A DNA stretch of 5,870 nucleotides. It comes from Candidatus Methylomirabilota bacterium. GTDB lineage: Bacteria; Methylomirabilota; Methylomirabilia; Methylomirabilales; JACPAU01. Position numbers and translations under genes: made by a program. This document shows, one piece after another, positions 5,772 to 5,870 of this stretch; the stretch's first letter is position 1, and every line of letters begins with the position of its first letter. Where the stretch lies: contig JAHFDC010000064.1 of assembly GCA_023249205.1 (NCBI GenBank), forward strand, positions 1 to 5,870. Direction: 5' to 3'. The notes beneath the pieces are model-generated. The model was not told the DNA's origin. It worked only from the letters and a program-made list of their open reading frames with translations, and did not search any database.

Positions 5772-5870
5772 TCAGGCGCTTTTTGCGCCGCCGCCGGGTC
5801 CCGTGACGGCGTGGAGGTCAATCGAGTGGGGGAACTTGCTGACCTTGTCGCTCTTCAGGCGGAACTCGAT
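5772..5870 (-). CDS. C-terminal end of a NirK/AniA-like cupredoxin protein, apparently truncated
   Basis: The gene enters from beyond the window edge; only its last 32 codons are visible. The segment [17 protein letters not shown] matches the copper-nitrite-reductase block HN(I/V)D(L/F)HA(V/A)TGPGGGA. Its first His (residue 15 of the visible part) would be a type 1 copper ligand and its second (residue 20) a type 2 ligand. In intact NirK this block lies in the first cupredoxin domain and well over 200 residues follow, including the type 1 Cys. Here a TGA comes four residues later (AKSA) and the next gene starts 30 bases on, so the rest is missing. The product cannot hold a normal type 1 site. 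Possible causes are deletion, misassembly, or an unusual protein in which this domain comes last. An A5 run just before the stop is a likely slip site, but shifting frame there does not restore the missing domain. Confidence 0.7.
   Translation of the reverse strand: MEFRLKSDKVSKFPHSIDLHAVTGPGGGAKSA

Overview
The window is GC-rich DNA (roughly two thirds G+C by eye) from a bacterium. Every gene I can support lies on the minus strand, so transcription runs from high to low coordinates. The separate nuoA-nuoB-nuoC-nuoD order, the base composition and the copper-oxidase block suggest an uncultured soil or subsurface lineage such as Methylomirabilota/Rokubacteria or a relative. That placement is inference; no marker here fixes it.

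Upstream block (5870 down to about 2564). It opens with the last 32 codons of a copper nitrite reductase-like (NirK/AniA) cupredoxin domain. This reading frame stops where a normal NirK would continue for a long way, so it looks truncated. Next come a five-helix membrane protein (201 aa) and a three-helix membrane protein (135 aa), neither of which I recognise, and a possible 21-codon leader ORF. They are followed by a secreted two-domain multicopper oxidase whose blue-copper site is only in domain 1, then a P19/Tp34-like periplasmic iron/copper-binding protein broken by a one-base frameshift, and finally a stand-alone receiver-domain response regulator. Short gaps and one overlap suggest a single operon. 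An extracytoplasmic oxidase, a metal-binding protein and membrane partners recall bacterial and fungal ferroxidase/iron-uptake pairs, but the membrane proteins are not known permeases.

Spacer (2222-2563). These 342 bases carry a good intrinsic terminator with a UUCG loop on the minus strand. A possible promoter lies upstream of it, as does a weak Rex-like palindrome. The terminator either ends the upstream operon or sits in the leader of the nuo transcript.

Downstream block (2221 to 1). This is the start of the respiratory complex I operon: nuoA, nuoB, nuoC and the first 246 codons of nuoD, which runs off the window. The genes overlap or nearly touch. The key iron-sulfur and quinone-site residues are present in NuoB and NuoD. 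NuoA has Ala where an Asp is usual.

No tRNA, rRNA, CRISPR array, insertion sequence or attachment site was seen.
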